The translations under genes were made by a program, and so were the position numbers. Shown here in pieces: positions 4,938 to 5,622 of a DNA stretch of 5,622 bases. The first letter of the stretch is position 1; every line of letters starts with the position of its first letter. The notes beneath the pieces are model-generated. The model did no database searches. It was not told where the DNA came from and saw only the letters and a list, made by a program, of their open reading frames with translations. Source of the DNA: Candidatus Competibacteraceae bacterium. Lineage in GTDB: Bacteria; Pseudomonadota; Gammaproteobacteria; Competibacterales; Competibacteraceae. The stretch covers positions 1-5,622 of the forward strand of contig SKOM01000167.1 of NCBI GenBank assembly GCA_007120095.1, given 5' to 3'.

Positions 4938-5622
4938 ATGTTAAAACTTGCGATTGCCGCTATGGAACGCGGTCTGATCCCGGAAAGCGTGATCCGCATC
5001 GGGATTCGCCAACTGTTAAAACAACGCCTGCGCAGCCAGGCTGATCCGCAGCAACCGACACTGGAACAGTTTCAAGCCGAATTAGAAGCCGGTCCGATTG
5101 CTTTGCACACGGATAAAGCCAATGAGCAGCACTATGAAGTCCCGCCAGAATTTTTCCGGCATATCATGGGGCGGCACATGAAATACAGCGCCTGCTACTG
5201 GCCTGAGGGCGTCACCTCACTCGATGAAGCCGAAGCCCGCATGTTGGCCTTGACCTGCGAACGCGCCATGCTGCAAGACGGCCAGACCATTCTAGAACTC
5301 GGTTGCGGCTGGGGGTCGTTAACCCTCTGGATGGCTGAGCATTACCCCCAAGCCCAGATTACGGCGGTGTCTAATTCCACACCGCAACGCCAGTTTATCG
5401 AACAGACCTGTGCGCAGCGTCAGCTTGATAATGTTCAGGTCATCACCGCCGATATGAACGATTTCACGACCGAGCAGCGCTTTGATCGAGTGGTTTCCGT
5501 GGAAATGTTTGAACACATGCGCAATTATCGCGAGCTATTAGCGCGTATCGCCTCATGGCTGAAACCTGATGGGGCGCTGTTTGTGCACGTATTCAGCCAC
5601 CGTCAATACGCCTATCCCTTTG
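4938..5622 (+). CDS. Second CFA-synthase-family SAM-dependent methyltransferase (N-terminal part, runs off the right edge)
   Basis: From the ATG at 4938 there are 228 open codons to the window edge, starting MLKLAIAAMERGLIPESVIR. A GGAG site at 4929-4932 is well placed. The protein lacks the long N-terminal domain of the upstream CFA-like enzyme: the HYEVPPEFFR block, equivalent to HYDLGN, comes about 80 residues earlier. The SAM-binding motif is ILELGCGWGS (118-127), the acidic active-site segment is MFEHM (Glu192), and FVHVF carries His217 at the place of E. coli Cfa His266. It belongs to the short CFA/coclaurine-N-methyltransferase-like branch, usually about 330-350 residues, so roughly a third is missing here. 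In this context it probably methylates a lipid acyl chain or a related small substrate, but the substrate cannot be read from the sequence. It sits 23 bp after DUF2878, likely in the same operon. Confidence 0.9.
   Translation, partial: MLKLAIAAMERGLIPESVIRIGIRQLLKQRLRSQADPQQPTLEQFQAELEAGPIALHTDKANEQHYEVPPEFFRHIMGRHMKYSACYWPEGVTSLDEAEARMLALTCERAMLQDGQTILELGCGWGSLTLWMAEHYPQAQITAVSNSTPQRQFIEQTCAQRQLDNVQVITADMNDFTTEQRFDRVVSVEMFEHMRNYRELLARIASWLKPDGALFVHVFSHRQYAYPF

Noticed and set aside
4740..5044. Overlapping ORFs in other frames at the DUF2878/second methyltransferase junction
   Set aside because: They overlap recognised genes and encode Arg/Pro/Cys-rich sequence typical of out-of-frame translation.
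1..5622. tRNA or rRNA genes, CRISPR arrays, insertion sequences or attachment sites
   Set aside because: No cloverleaf-like segment, spaced repeat array, transposase motif or flanking direct repeat was seen in reading both strands.

Overview
The window looks like chromosomal DNA of a gammaproteobacterium. This is inferred from the protein types, moderate GC content, Shine-Dalgarno sites and close gene packing; the genus cannot be named from the sequence alone. It holds the 5' end of a minus-strand housekeeping-type gene (comM/yifB family), a 167-bp divergent control region, and a plus-strand gene train that runs off the right edge.

Layout: 1-463 (minus) is the N-terminal third of a ComM/YifB-like Mg-chelatase-type AAA+ protein. 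464-630 is a promoter region with three TGTAYA repeats placed across a sigma-70-like promoter. 631-951 encodes a 106-residue exported protein of unknown function. 971-2227 encodes a FAD-dependent NAD(P)-binding/amine-oxidase-like protein (COG2907 type). 2242-3000 encodes a DUF1365 protein. 2997-4271 encodes a cyclopropane-fatty-acid-synthase-like SAM methyltransferase. 4363-4914 encodes a DUF2878-type membrane protein. 4938 to the right edge encodes a second, different CFA-synthase-family SAM methyltransferase. The plus-strand genes are spaced 19, 14, -4, 91 and 23 bp apart, so a single operon is likely. The 91-bp gap contains a strong RNA hairpin, and a smaller one spans the DUF2878 stop codon.

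The set FAD oxidoreductase + DUF1365 + CFA-like methyltransferase + DUF2878 is a recurrent proteobacterial cassette. Relatives are often under singlet-oxygen (RpoE/ChrR) or light (LitR/CarH, MerR family) control, and are linked to photolyase and to methylated or furan fatty acids. The most plausible job here is modification of unsaturated membrane phospholipid acyl chains in response to light or photo-oxidative stress: the methyltransferase adds a C1 unit, the FAD enzyme desaturates or oxidises, and the DUF proteins assist at the membrane. This is inference from family and context.

Points of most interest are the TGTAYA repeat array, which resembles a B12-photoreceptor (CarH/LitR) operator; the unrecognised secreted protein that leads the operon; and two CFA-family enzymes that both depart from the classical bicarbonate-binding active site, in different ways.
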